From Nephrocerus scutellatus (lineage: Eukaryota > Arthropoda > Insecta > Diptera > Pipunculidae), in the NCBI GenBank assembly GCA_947095585.1, contig OX352765.1, forward strand, positions 20,148,444-20,212,443: a DNA stretch of 64,000 bases, given 5' to 3'. The notes below the pieces were generated by a model that saw only the letters and a list, made by a program, of their open reading frames with translations, ran no database searches and had not been told where the DNA came from. Positions 44,968 through 55,599 of the stretch are shown here, piece after piece; the stretch's first letter is position 1, and every line of letters begins with the position of its first letter. The translations under genes and the position numbers were made by a program.

Positions 44968-45010
44968 TGTATAAATAAGAGCGGAGCATTGATATTAGTA
45001 GGCAGTCCTA
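44968..45010 (+). promoter_or_regulatory. Candidate TATA-type core promoter
   Basis: TATAAATAAGAGC at 44970-44982 with a possible initiator (gcagtcc) about 30 bp downstream near 45003. It points away from the gene at 44123-44680. A short ATG-led frame starts at 45090 (MGSIRLVAV, then a GTAAAG donor-like site), but no second exon could be found before the LINE at about 45370. If real, the downstream gene may be cut by that LINE. Confidence 0.4.
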
Positions 45011-45394
45011 GCTTCGCATACCTTCTTATTTCTCTACTCAGTCATTGTGTGCAAAAACACAGGATGAGATCGTAACTGCTGCAGTAATCATGGGGTCTAT
45101 CAGACTTGTAGCCGTAAAGTTAACTTTTCAATCAACTCAATTTTATTAAATTTTTTATAACATTAATAAGTGTTGTTTTATATAAATTTATGTTACTGAT
45201 TTGCGTATATACTAAGTTTATTATTTTTTTTTATACTTCATCCAAATTCTCTGTCTGTCGGATCGTTGCTCCGCATTTGTTTAGAAGGTGCCACGGGGTT
45301 TCTTTCGCCTGCAAAGCCTGCAGCTGTCATGCTCTTTTAATTTTAATTTATTTAATTTCTTACATTATTTCTACTCCCAATATCCCAGTCCCAA

Positions 45395-45691
45395 TATCGA
45401 GCGAGACCTCTTTGAGTCATAGTTCCCCATAATTTCATTTGATTGTTGTAGGCCTGGGATATTTTTCCATCTTACGGAAGGAGCTGCCTTACCTATCGAG
45501 CGAGATCTCTTTGGGTCATAGTTTCCCATCATTCCCTTTGATTGTTGTAGAGCTGCGATATTTTCCCATCTTACGGAAGGAGCTGCCTTACCTATCGAGC
45601 GAGACCTCTTTGGGTCATAGTTCCCCATAATTTCCTTTGATTGTTGTAGGCCTGGGATATTTCCCATCTTACGGAAGCAGCTGCCTTACAT
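45395..45691 (-). repeat. 99-bp unit tandemly triplicated inside LINE coding DNA
   Basis: Units start 'tatcgagcgaga' at 45395, 45494 and 45593. On the minus strand they encode a 33-residue unit (LQQSKEIMGNYDPKRSRSI, then GKAAPSVRWEN) repeated in one frame, since 99 is a multiple of three. Units differ by only a few bases, so the expansion is younger than the element's other decay. The unit is the segment just after the RNase H domain. Confidence 0.9.
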
Positions 45692-46243
45692 ATTTTGCGT
45701 ATCGCATCCCGCATTATACGTTACCCTATACACAGAATGGTTCTGGCCCTACAAGTCTCTCCCCTTTTGTTAGCGAGCCTATCCGCTGTTTCATTGCCAG
45801 AACAAACGCACCTTGTGTTCTTCGTACAGTCTGTTTAGCTTCGTCCTGTATCAGTCTTGGCGTAATGTGAAATGCATCTAGGGCTTTAAGTGCAGCTTGG
45901 CTGTCTGTCGTGATAGCTATATCCTGCCTCACATAGTTCCTTTCCAGATTAAAGTGAGCACATCTTTCGATGGCATGTACTTCTGCTTGGAATATGCTCG
46001 GGTACTGCCCCATTGCTTCATAGAACTTAGTTCTTGGCCCATAAACTCCTGCATCCGTGCCTTTTGCTTTCTTTGAAACATCCGTATACCACTTGATGCC
46101 TTGCGGGTATATCTGGTATTCAGTTTTAAATCTAAAATCCTTCTTGATGGTGTTCATTTTGACTTCAAAGTTTTTCTTAAATTCAAGCTTTTGCGCCCTT
46201 TTATCACACGGCATACTGGCTAACGGAATCTGTTTGGCTAGTG

Positions 46244-46440
46244 ACTACACTATAGTATATTACATAATGAGCGAGGAAAGTGGACGGATAAGCACTTTTA
46301 AGCGAGTAATGTACGCTATTTTTCACACGACCAAAATCAGTTTTTCTGCTAAACCGGTTATGCGCTATGCAAAATTACTCTTGGAATGTGTGTTCGCTGT
46401 GACTGGAGTAAATAACAAAAGTATATTCTATCTTAAAACA
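46244..46440 (-). mobile_element. Dispersed repeat Y inserted in LINE
   Basis: About 197 bp flanked by CTAGTG on both sides (46238-46243, 46441-46446), separating the ALITGAMRT block from the LAKQIPLASM/RNase H block of the surrounding LINE. The reverse complement matches 10.86-11.12 kb ('cagcgaacacacattcc', 'aaaaatagcgtacattactc', 'aatatactata'). No coding capacity. The terminal CACTA words suggest a DNA-transposon-derived MITE, which is inference. Confidence 0.7.
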
Positions 46441-47589
46441 CTAGTGTGGATAATGTCTACTTTCGAGGGAGGTTATAGCGCAGTCACTTTCGTGTGAAAA
46501 TGCTTTTGCTCTACCGTCCATGAAACAGCCTATCTTGCTCATACGTATCTTGGTTTCTTCAGATTTGCTCTCTACCACTATATGTAGTCGGAGTAGCCCA
46601 AGAATTTCCTCCATACCCGCAGTGGAACAAGTTCTCATGGCCCCTGTAATTAAAGCACAGACCAGTCTCTGCGCAGTTTTTCCTATTTTCATCTCGTGGT
46701 GTTAAGCATGGTTCTATTCGCCCATGCCACTTCTTTATTAAAAATCATTGGAATAACTATCATGGTATAAATCCAATGGGATGTACACTTCTGAGATTTT
46801 CCTGCCACCCTTCTGCAAACTATAAGTGCCCTTTTTGATTTTTGCAGCACGGCCTATTGGATTTTATTCCATTGCAGTCTACTATCAAATATCAGTCCAA
46901 AGAATTTAACCACTATTCTGATAGTAATCTCTCCTCCATTTAGGGTAATCAGGTGCATTCGCCCCAGCTCCCTTCTATTGGTGAAGGGAACCATTGTGGT
47001 TTTGTTTGGGTTTTATCACCGACTATGGTCTACGTTTTTCTGGTAGGCAGCATCTCGCACATCCATTTAGTGATTGTGCTGTCTACTTTCTTTCTCTGCA
47101 GAGCATTTCTTATCGCCTCATGAAATGCGTTGTCGAATGCGATTTCCTTACTAGCAAGGGAACCCTCTATACTTTCCCACAGCTCACACAGTGAGCTCTC
47201 CGTAGGTCTGCCCGCTCTGTATGCATATTGACTGGAGTGTATTGGTTCTCTACTGCACTTCCGAGCTTACGTAATAATCGATAGTCTTTAGAACGATCGA
47301 AGTTAGACTAATTAGTCTGCAGGATTTGGGATGGGTGGAATTTTTCTTACACACTTTCAGTGTGAATACTACCACTACTGTCCTTCTCCAGATTGTCGGT
47401 ATATATTCAAGTGCTACACTGCTTCTTATTATTCCCAAGTGGTGTGAAGGGGATTATCTAATCCAGCTTGAATGACTACAGGGATTACTCCGTCCACACT
47501 CGCTGATTGTAGGGTTGGAAACTTTTTATTGCCCAACGAAATTTTGTTTAGTGCAGATCTTCGAGGCTAGCTTCTCTGCAAGTGCACAG

Positions 47590-47826
47590 CCCCCTCTCAA
47601 CAACGTAAGCTTTATTTGGGAGTTTTATTTGACAATGAACTAAACGATCCAACTAACACTGACATTAGTATAGCCTCTTGCGCTTCATACGAAACTCCGA
47701 ATAGTTCAGCGAGTGGGCGGGAAAAATGTTCTCTATCCATGTGGTATCTCAATGGACCATTACTGGTCTAAGTGTGTCGTCTTTTCCACCGACAGCCACC
47801 CTAACCTAGTCTAACCTAACCTAAGA
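47590..47826 (+). pseudogene. LINE family B 3' tail, opposite orientation
   Basis: Plus strand: 'accattactggtctaagtgt', 'ttttccaccgacagccaccc' and an ending of repeated CTAACCTAAC (47795-47826). The same 'ggtctaagtg ... ccacc ... aacctaacct' order ends the minus-strand copy at 34.83-34.90 kb. It lies head to head with the 45.4-47.6 kb element. Confidence 0.55.
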
Positions 47827-48399
47827 TAGTCACATTTAAAAATAAGATGCGCTCTCGCTCAACTGATTACATTCATAAAGAAGATTTTTTCTTCTAAAAA
47901 TTGCTTCGGGAAATTACGGGCACATTAACTTAAGAATGGGATTTTGTTAGTTGGGATTTTGAATTTGAGAATTTGATTTTGGGATAGAGTACCCAATTCA
48001 GTTTTCTGTTGTCTTATAGTACTCGTAGTATGAAAAATTCCCACTGAATGGAACACTGATGGTTTACTTTTGAAAGATAGTGTTCGAGCCTCTCTCTCTG
48101 CTGCCGCCTGCCACTGGATGTTAATAGATTAGAGTAATTTACGAGCAGAAAATTTGATAATTTTGATTATTTACGTTACGTTTTAGTTGGTCGGTTTGTG
48201 ATAATAATAGTTTATGTACGAAAATAAACTTTTTGGTTATTAATAATTAACGGTGAGTCAATCGGTTATTTGGTTTGATTTAATGTATTTAACATTTTGA
48301 GTTCAAATATTTCCTATACACATAATATGTATTTATAGCAACTATTTAAGTTGGATTCTGCTGATATACATATACGTTCAAACGAACGAAAGAGTCATC

Positions 48400-48860
48400 T
48401 TTTGCATTTCTCAGGCTGGCTAGTAAGAACGAATAACACCAACACGTCCAAAACTCTATACGCGGAAGCAAATAAACAATTTGCCACATGAAAAAGCTAG
48501 CGTTTACCGATTATTAACAAAAATATTGCCCTTTTAAACAGAACAAGGTGCTCAGTAGAATTCTGAAAAGCTATTAAACTTATAAATGGTACATCTCATT
48601 AGGTTTGCAAGCAGAACAATTGAAAAACCACTTCTCAAATCTGCTCAACGCAACACAAATCTCCCAGCCTTTTCAATATGCAGCGCCTTACTTTGTCAAC
48701 GAACTCTTAGATGCGACGATAATTCTAGATGAGGAACAAAATGTAAATGAGAACGCAAAAAACAAAAAAGCCCCAGGAGAGGAGCGTATTTGATTTGAGT
48801 TTTATAGGAATTGTGAATTCCTATCAGACTATAGACAGCTATATAAAAGTATAACAAATA
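48400..48860 (+). pseudogene. LINE family E, linker relic
   Basis: Plus strand: AEQLKNHFSNLLNATQISQP near 48608-48668, FQYAAPYFVNELLDATIIL near 48669-48728, NENAKNKKAPGEERI near 48746-48791 (the 'KAPGED' motif ahead of RT), then FEFYRNCEFLSDY. The block between about 48440 and 48590 is decayed. Same family as 5.6-6.5 kb, and better preserved here. The RT core is absent. Confidence 0.75.
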
Positions 48861-48864
48861 ACAA

Positions 48865-50150
48865 TTAGCATGTGACATAACAACAACCCTGCCAGCGCTC
48901 ATGCCTTTGCTCTATGTAATGTTTACTTTATAAAGCAGATTATTCTCAATGGCGGCGTTATTGTCTTTTTTCTGAGCTTTCATTATTACCAGTTTTTTCG
49001 AAGCTTATGAAATTATTGCACTGCTCAACAATACGCAACATTCTAACGTATAGTTACTTAAACAATTAATGGAATCGCTTATTCAGATTTCAGTGTCCCC
49101 AACCTAAGCTAAAGCCATCAGTATTTTTAATTGTAACTTTATGCTCATGTGTCATATCTCTTCTATACGTTAAGCATCCCAGTTTCAGCACTTACTTCCC
49201 CAATTACGTTTATACAATATACAAAGACAGTAAAATTTACAGAAAATTCTGACAACTTATTTGTCCCACTACAATAATTGCAAATATATTGATAAAACAA
49301 ATGTTTTTGTTTATCTTCTTTTTCACAAATTCCTATATCATGTTATTTTAAGTTTGGAACAAACCTTTTTTTAAATTGGTTCCAACCTGACTGTTCTCGT
49401 ATGCATATAGCCTTTTTGTTTGACAGGGTCTCTTCTAAACAAAAGAGCATCTTATTCCTGCAGTCGGCATTTTTCTTTTCCGCGTCATCGTGTACTACAT
49501 ACAAAATAGCAACTAACTGCCATGTCTATTGATTATGACACACATTATATTTTTGTGATCTGTGCTATTCCACTGAAATATAGGTGAAACTATATCCTAC
49601 TGAAAGCTTTTTCCTCCTTGCCTCCTTTTGAATATAGGTACTATATAACAGCATGGAGAACTTACGGCTATGCCCTGACGTCATTGATGCACATTTGTCG
49701 GCCGGTGGCTGAGCTGAATGCCGCACAAAAAAAAAAACACTTTCCAGGTTGTTGTATGACATTGACCCAGTTCCCAGTTGTACGAGAACATCTGACGCTG
49801 ACGTTGACACAACAACTAATGTATTCACATAAAAAGGATACTTCTTAGACTCTGTTACGTATGTATGGAATAAAAAATGCATTTGTAGAACAATTTGTAT
49901 TTAGTTATTTTAGTCGCCGATACATAATATCATGATGCATTCATGCACATGTTTGTTTAAACACACAGACTTTTATCATTTCGTCGGTGCTAATTAATTT
50001 TCCATGGTTGCTGTAGACTGAAAATGTTAATTGTTACCTGCCTAGACGCCATCCTGTGCAACTTACTTACAGCTGAGAAGTATGCCTTCTTTTGAATTTT
50101 CGTTGAATCGAAATTTTAATGCTTACCTTAAACACAGGAAATAAGAAAAT
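48865..50150. other. No supportable gene
   Basis: Unique-looking, no motif. Opposed open frames at 49565-49882 and 49618-49848 show no preferred strand. Confidence 0.35.
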
Positions 50151-50154
50151 AAAT

Positions 50155-50365
50155 AAGCTTGGTAGGCAGGACTGCCTAGCTCGCATAGGAGAAGACGATT
50201 TATGCGGTACGATTTATGGGACACGACACGTGGTCGGCCAAGCATATATAGCCTTCGCTGGAAAATGGCAAACTGAATGACATCAGTTGGAAATATGGAC
50301 CGGTGGAGATATTTTTTGCGGGAGGCTAGAACCCGACCCCGGTTGCAAAGCTAAATATACTGGTG
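50155..50365 (+). pseudogene. RTE-like LINE family A, 3' end
   Basis: Blocks KLGRQDCLARIGEDD (compare KLGRLRWAGHLARMSEE) near 50157-50202, GTIYGTRH, 'NMDRWRYFLREARTRPRL'-like near 50295-50345, then 'ttgcaaagctaaatat'. More decayed than the 15-kb copy. Confidence 0.65.
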
Positions 50366-50489
50366 ACTATACACAAATTCTGGACAATTTATTAAAACAC
50401 GAGATTTGGGAATTTCTTCGAAGGTGGACCCTGTCAAGTGTTTGACTTTTTTAAAATATGGCGGTTATTTTTTTTTAAGGACGCTTCTA

Positions 50490-50690
50490 TTTGAAATTCG
50501 AATATCTCATTATTATAGACTCTCCGGAATCTTCCTTCTTCACATACGGAGCCAACAATGATCCCTAAGACATTACTCTCGAACGTATAGCTAAGAAGTT
50601 AGTGCACCCAAGTCTCTGATCCATTTGTAAGTACCGGTATGTCGATTGTTATATTCCTTTATTTGTAGAAACTGGAGAGACTAGACTGAC
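50490..50690 (-). pseudogene. RTE-like LINE family A, inverted fragment
   Basis: Minus strand: LTNGSETWVH near 50615-50645 (normally LTYG.ETW), FESNVLGIIVGSVCEEGRFR near 50530-50590, then RVYNNE near 50515. It lies in the opposite orientation to the 50.16-50.37 fragment, the normal downstream continuation. The two may be halves of one 5'-inverted insertion. Confidence 0.6.
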
Positions 50691-50764
50691 TAAATTAGGC
50701 ATTGTTGGCTTCAAGCAACTGTGTTAATTCTCTAATAACCAAAATTATACTTAATTCCACGATA

Positions 50765-50975
50765 AAAGCTAAAAAATAAAAACACATGCGAACCATGATG
50801 GATTGATGGATGATTGGATGACTTCAAAATTTTAATAGACATTGTTGTCATCGAAAATACACATGTGTGCAAAGTTTTAATAAAGTCGGCCTTGGGAAGT
50901 GGGTTAAAAATTTATCGCAAGATTCCACCACAAACAGACAAACACACGGGCACGCGAAGTTAATATAGAGAATTT
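50765..50975 (-). repeat. Dispersed repeat X, copy 4
   Basis: Reverse complement holds 'ttaacttcgcgtgcccgtgt', 'tttttaacccacttccc', 'aaaactttgcacacatgtg' and 'tattttcgatgacaaca' in the same order as 11.8-12.0 kb. It ends with 'tcgcatgtgttttt' as in the 35.5-kb terminal segment. Confidence 0.65.
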
Positions 50976-51129
50976 AAAAATTTTATAAATTAAATATATA
51001 AATTAAAGGACCTACTACTCTGAGTACCGTCCGATCATCGACATTGAGCAGAATTCGGGTTGGTTACTCTTAAAATAAAATTGTGGCTCGTTATTATGGA
51101 AGATATCGGTTCGAGTTCGAGTTTTATAT

Positions 51130-52195
51130 CCTCTTGTTGAGAAAGCTTGAGAGGCAACCACTTCCCCGACTGGTGGAAGAAGGAAATGTTTGTCAAGCTT
51201 TCTAAAAAATGGATGTAGTGCGAAAACTAAAGAGACCACATTAAAACCGTGCAGATCATTATTGAATAGTGCGTTGAATAACGGTCACCAATTAACTTCC
51301 TGTTTACTGTTTTTGGAAAGCCTTTCGACAGTATCAACAGACAGTTTATCTGGCTTGCCTTGCGCAGGAAAGGTATACCCGATAAACTAATAGCTATTAC
51401 CAAAGCAACATATGATGGGTCAAATGTCATTATCTGTTGTAGTTGTCAGAGGAATTTGAGATCCTAAGTGACCTCAAAGGTTGAAAAGGTTGCATTCTAT
51501 CGCTGATACTTTCTTATTGAAGATTAGCGATGTGCTTCGCGCAGCTTTGTCTACTGGAAACGGCGGAATTCGTTAGACTCTTCAATCTCAACTCAAACAT
51601 CTGGACTACACTGAAGACGGGGCAGTTTACTTTCTCACAGGATTATGAATCCACACCAAATGATAACAAGAGAGGGAGGAAAACGACGTGTGGTTGAAGA
51701 TTAACACTGCAAAACCAAATGCATCAACCTCGGTACTAACTCAATAACTAAAGTTAGTATTTCTGGAAGACCGGTAGAGAGAGTAAAGAGTTTCCAATAT
51801 CTTGGGAGTATTATCTCGTCTGATCGGCAAAGCAAAGTCTGCGTTTGGAATTATGTCCAAGATATGTCATAGCAATGCAATCAGCTTAAACACCAAGCTA
51901 AGACTGTTCCTTTGAAATGTCGAAGTACTGCTGTATGGGCGCAGTATTTGGAAGTTGACCGTTACTATAAAAAAAATCAACGTTCGTTACCTACGGAACA
52001 TCTAAAGGGTTTTCTGGCCCAATCGTATCTTTAACGAACATCTTTACAGAGAAAAGATCCGGAACCAGTAGGTGCAGCCATCAAACCAGGAAAGTGACAG
52101 TGGATTGGTCATACACTTTGAAAATGCGACAGGAGTACGGAGATACCAGGATCGCACCCCGATTGTAGAGTCCGTATATGATGATGATGATGAGC
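51130..52195 (+). pseudogene. RTE/CR1-like LINE, RT to 3' end
   Basis: Plus strand: HIKTVQIIIE, then INFLFTVFGKPFDSINRQFI near 51290-51350 (first RT aspartate motif, normally F-I-D-F-E-K-A-F-D-S), WLALRRKGIPDKLIAITKAT near 51350-51410, SNVIIC. The central A-D-D region is decayed. Then KTKCINLGTNSITKVSISGR and ERVKSFQYLGSIISSDR near 51710-51830, 'LNTKLRLFL'-like near 51890, VWAQYLEV, 'GFSGPIVSLTNIFTEK', and the tail 'ggatcgcaccccgattgtag' with (TGA)n near 52177-52193. A microsatellite 3' end is typical of RTE elements. It differs in wording from family A but shares the tail. Confidence 0.75.
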
Positions 52196-52199
52196 CCTT

Positions 52200-53680
52200 A
52201 TTCTTAACTTATTTTGTTGGTTTAATTAACCTTCTCCTTGTCATCATAGAACGAATTGAATGAGGGTTTACTTAACCCGCTTGAGGGTTTTTTTTAAGTA
52301 AACAGTTCGGCATTGGTTACATTGATCAGCATTTGCTATAGTTTACAAATCGGCTCGAAGGTCATTGTCATTAATTTCAAACAACAAAAGCAACAAAAGA
52401 AAACGTATTAGGCAATTGATTAAAAGTATTTATTTCTAAACAAGTTGTATCGTTTTGTAATTTGCCTGTACTTGTACGAGGTAGCCGATAGCTAATTCGC
52501 GTCGTGTGACAAAGAGAATCGCATTCCGTGCGCCATTTGACCTCAGGCTGACTGTTTTAGGCGAATATCACCATTTATTTCGCGACACCTGAACACCATT
52601 CAACAACAAACAAACAAATAAATTAATAGAAAATGCTATTGCCATTGAACACAAGGAATATTTGAAATATTTTGTTATTGTGGAATTTTTCTCCAAGGTG
52701 TGAAGTGCAATCGCTGTCGCCCGCCAATGCGACATCTTCCGACATAATTCACCAGCAGCATCGAAATCGTAGGAGACTGAATGAATAGATAATTGCATAT
52801 TCCCGCATAAACAAGTGTTTCATTGGAGGAGTTTTCCTATAGCTGTGATAGGGAAGTGATGTGTCACGATTTATGGCGATTACTACCGGGCTGGCTGTCT
52901 GGTCTGGCTCTGACCTGGTGTTGCTGTTGTTACAGCGACTACTACTCCACAGAAAGTATAGAATCAGTTATGGCAAATCCTTGACTATTGAGGAAGTTGC
53001 CACTTGGAATGGACAAAGTTAGAAACGAGCGTTGAGAAGGTGAAGATGCTGCTGTATACTATGTGGCGCGATTGTGCGCCTAATTACTGTAATTTTCTTA
53101 AATTATATACAGAATTGGTTTATGTTAACGATAATACGGTGAAAACCGTGCTATTGAAGGCATCTAAGCCTGATGGTAGTGAACAGGTCTTCAGCTTCGA
53201 CCAAGTCTAGAATTCTGTTGTGTCGCGGAAGCAATGATTCTGAAGATATTTTCTTTGAAGACTCTCGGGATGCTTAAAAGATAAATATGCAGTTAGTTTA
53301 TGATTATTATGAACGGTAGTAATTGGTGCGATAATTTTTATTTTAAATTCTTCTTCCTCTTATTGTTAGGCTAATGTTAGTTTTTTAAAGTAGTACAGCA
53401 GTACTACTTGGCTTCATTTTATTTCCTCCAGCTAAAAACCTATTTAAGTTTATAAACTACGTTTGTTATAACTTCGGTTTTAAATACAAACTTATTCAGA
53501 AAAATCAAAAATTTTTATTAATTACCCGAAAAACATGTTCTTTCGACACTTCAGGCAATTTGTAGTCTAACCCTCTAGTATGGAAGTCCGACTGCAATTA
53601 AAAATTCAAATTCAAAAATTTAATTCAATTAAAAAGCAGTGTACACTTTTATGTATTATTTTACAGATATTAAGTGCAGA
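52200..53680. other. No confident gene; unique-looking DNA
   Basis: No repeat family recognised. A 68-codon frame (53004-53210, first ATG absent, opening with TTG) has protein-like composition (ASKPDGSEQVFSFDQV) but no partner or splice context. The 52490-53000 part is moderately GC-rich and may be host non-coding sequence. Confidence 0.3.
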
Positions 53681-53682
53681 CA

Positions 53683-53725
53683 ATGGTCATCATCATCATC
53701 ATATTTTGCTCTATAACCAGCAGCC
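53683..53725 (-). mobile_element. Tail-only LINE family A insertion
   Basis: Minus strand reads 'ggttatagagcaaaatatga' then (TGA)n, the extreme 3' end of family A with almost no body. Extreme 5' truncation is expected of target-primed reverse transcription. The short length limits certainty. Confidence 0.5.
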
Positions 53726-54169
53726 AATTTTCAATTTTGATTATTTCCGTAAATTTTATTTCAATCAATCGCATAATTTCGGTAGTTTTCAAGTAAAAGC
53801 AGAAAGTTTTAGGATTCCGGACAAAAAAAAATAAATTATGCCATCCATGGTTTTTGTAAAGGTACATGAACAATTAATGTGAACGATTTTAAATACAAAT
53901 AACTCCGGCTTCCGGTATTTTAGAGAGAGGTAGAATAATGTAAGAAACACACATTGAAACAACAGAACATTCCAAAAACAATTTTAATTAAATTGTCTGT
54001 TCCCATCATGGTGTTGACAGAAGAGCAGTAGTTCATCATTTTAATTTTTTTAAAGGAAGACCTTAGTTTTTTAGATATTATAAAAAAGTGTAAAAAGTGG
54101 GCTTTAATATTTCAAAAGGTACACTAAGCAACTATATAAAAAAATGAATGAATTTCCGCTAATTAGGAG

Positions 54170-54440
54170 GAACCAAATGCGGAACGAAAATCATCCTTGT
54201 CAAAAGGCTAAATTTCAAATTTGCGAAAAATTTGCGATTAAGCAAACCCCAACCACCAATGCAGAAACATCTGGCAAAATATTTTAAAGCAAAGGTTGGA
54301 GTCATACTCGAAAAAAATATTGGAACAAAGACTTTTGAAGAAAGCGAAGAGTCACATATCTGCGCATACAATTACCAAAAGACCCCACCGGTCCTTGGGT
54401 CTTCACCGACTACTAAAAGGCTTGGTTTTATTTGAAAAAT
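54170..54440 (+). pseudogene. Possible Tc1/mariner-type transposase N-terminal linker
   Basis: Frame 1 reads ILEKNIGTKTFEESEESH and frame 2 LLKKAKSHISAHTITKRPHR, together resembling the 'DLGLK.FKKRK.H.LT..T...R..RS..LLRRL' linker ahead of the catalytic domain. It would belong to the same group as the 59.6-60.1 kb relic. Short and frame-shifted. Motif-memory call only. Confidence 0.35.
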
Positions 54441-54535
54441 GCCGATTGCCAAAAAAGTGTACCATATTTCACAAAACCGTCTCATCCAAAAGGCTTCATG
54501 CTATTTTTAGGAATATCTATTATTGATACAACAGT

Positions 54536-54770
54536 CCCCACTTTAAAAGCCTTGTCTCTACGGTCTCTCATCTCCCGAATGTCGGCCAAAACGTCCGAGC
54601 GTAATAAAAATGTCATAAGAAAGCTTCCTAATTCGCCCTTCGGATATGGTTTTAAATAGGAGGTCCCCTTATGCATATTTGTGCCAACACGTATGGTCGC
54701 GTAGAGCTATGCCATGGACTGCAACGGCCTGTTAAGCCAAACATTAATTTTTATTATCTAAATCTATTAG
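54536..54770 (+). mobile_element. SINE copy 4, headless
   Basis: Body only: 'ctctcatctcccgaatgtcg', 'aaaacgtccgagcgtaat', 'cctaattcgcccttcggata', 'aggtcccctt', then 'gccatggactgcaacggcct' and an ATT-rich end ('taatttttattat'). It retains the long pre-tail segment of copy 1. The tRNA head is missing (5' truncation). Confidence 0.65.
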
Positions 54771-54774
54771 AATT

Positions 54775-55125
54775 TGAAGTATTTTCGATGGGCCTTTCAT
54801 CAATTTTGGTTAAATTTAAGTTTGGAAGCCTCTTTTCTTTACATGTTGACTCATTTCAAGTTATTGGAAAACAGAACGTTGCTTTAAACAGCGAACCTGA
54901 ACCTCTCTCTTCTTAGTATTTCTTTCCAAGCTACCTAATTAAAACGCTAATTGATCGTCATCCGAGTTTTTCGCTGCTAACGTTTTACAGAGGATTATAT
55001 GTGATATCTTATCTTATCTTATCTGTTATCTTACTTAATTCATAACTTTCTAACAGAGAGTTTGGTATCGAGCTCTTTTTCTGATAATGGATGCCAGTGC
55101 AATCCATGTTAGCCTCCCTTATAGA
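54775..55125. other. No supportable gene
   Basis: Contains a short 'tatct' repeat run near 55000-55030. Nothing coding. Confidence 0.35.
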
Positions 55126-55129
55126 AAAC

Positions 55130-55400
55130 ATTTATAAAGTTTTGACTCTGCATTTAACCGCATAAATGGTGGTATTCCAAAAGGCTCTCTTTTGTCTACG
55201 ACACTATTTCCTATTTTTATAAGTAATCTCTTGTCTTCTACTTCTACTAATCCCAACAATTATTAAGCTGACAAGCTGTCTCACAGCTTTTAAAACATGT
55301 AGACTAGTTCACTACTGTGCGTAACAAAATTTTAGACCTCGATAGCTTAACAAAATATGGAGGCTTCTTCTTCTTCTAAACGAAACTTAACTCCCCAGCC
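55130..55400 (+). pseudogene. LINE family D reverse transcriptase relic
   Basis: Plus strand: INGGIPKGSLLSTTLFPIFI near 55162-55222 (normally A-G-V-P-Q-G-S-V-L-S-P-T-L-F), SNLLSSTSTNP, then decayed 'ADKLSHSF' and 'KILDLDSLTKYG'-like text near 55325-55370. It is the only plus-strand copy of this family in the window. Confidence 0.7.
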
Positions 55401-55479
55401 ATTATCCATGAAATGAAGCATCGAGAAAAAAATAGCAATTTTCAAATTCGTTAAAACGATATATTGATCCGCTGGAACA

Positions 55480-55590
55480 TCGCACAAATGTTTCCTGTAT
55501 TGTTACTAATTTTTTGCAACCAGGGTCCTGTCCTGGCCTCCCACAAAAAATATCTGTATCGGTCCTGTTTTCAAGTCGAACTATGACCAT
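55480..55590 (-). pseudogene. RTE-like LINE family A, C-terminal scrap
   Basis: Minus strand: VRLENRTDTDIFCGRPGQDP and GCKK, matching 'NRDRWRDFF.EARTGP' across frames and the 'gggaggccaggac' wording of the family. It ends without a visible ATG tail. Confidence 0.6.
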
Positions 55591-55599
55591 CAGCATTAC

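Larger units (their letters stand above)
45371..47560 (-). pseudogene. LINE family B, RT to C-terminus, heavily rearranged
   Basis: Minus strand from about 47560: HLGIIRSSVALEYIPTIWRR and KKNSTHPKSCRLISLTSIVL near 47300-47440 (RT start), YAYRAGRPTES near 47200-47230, AFDNAFHEAIRNALQRKKVD near 47090-47140 (first RT D), WMCEML. Then the frame runs directly into thumb sequence near 47010, so the 'QGG..SP' and Y-A-D-D core is deleted. Next come RLVCALITGAMRTCSTAGME near 46610-46680, then RNase H: IKWYTDVSKKAKGTDAGVYG near 46040-46100 (T-D-V-S where T-D-G-S is usual), FQAEVHAIERCAHF, ITTDSQAALKALDAF near 45880-45925, GERLVGPEPF near 45735. A 197-bp insertion and a 99-bp triplication are listed separately. 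Confidence 0.8.

Noticed and set aside
45371..45667. A repeat-containing host protein with 33-residue repeats
   Set aside because: The unit is LINE-derived, directly following an RNase H domain in the same orientation.
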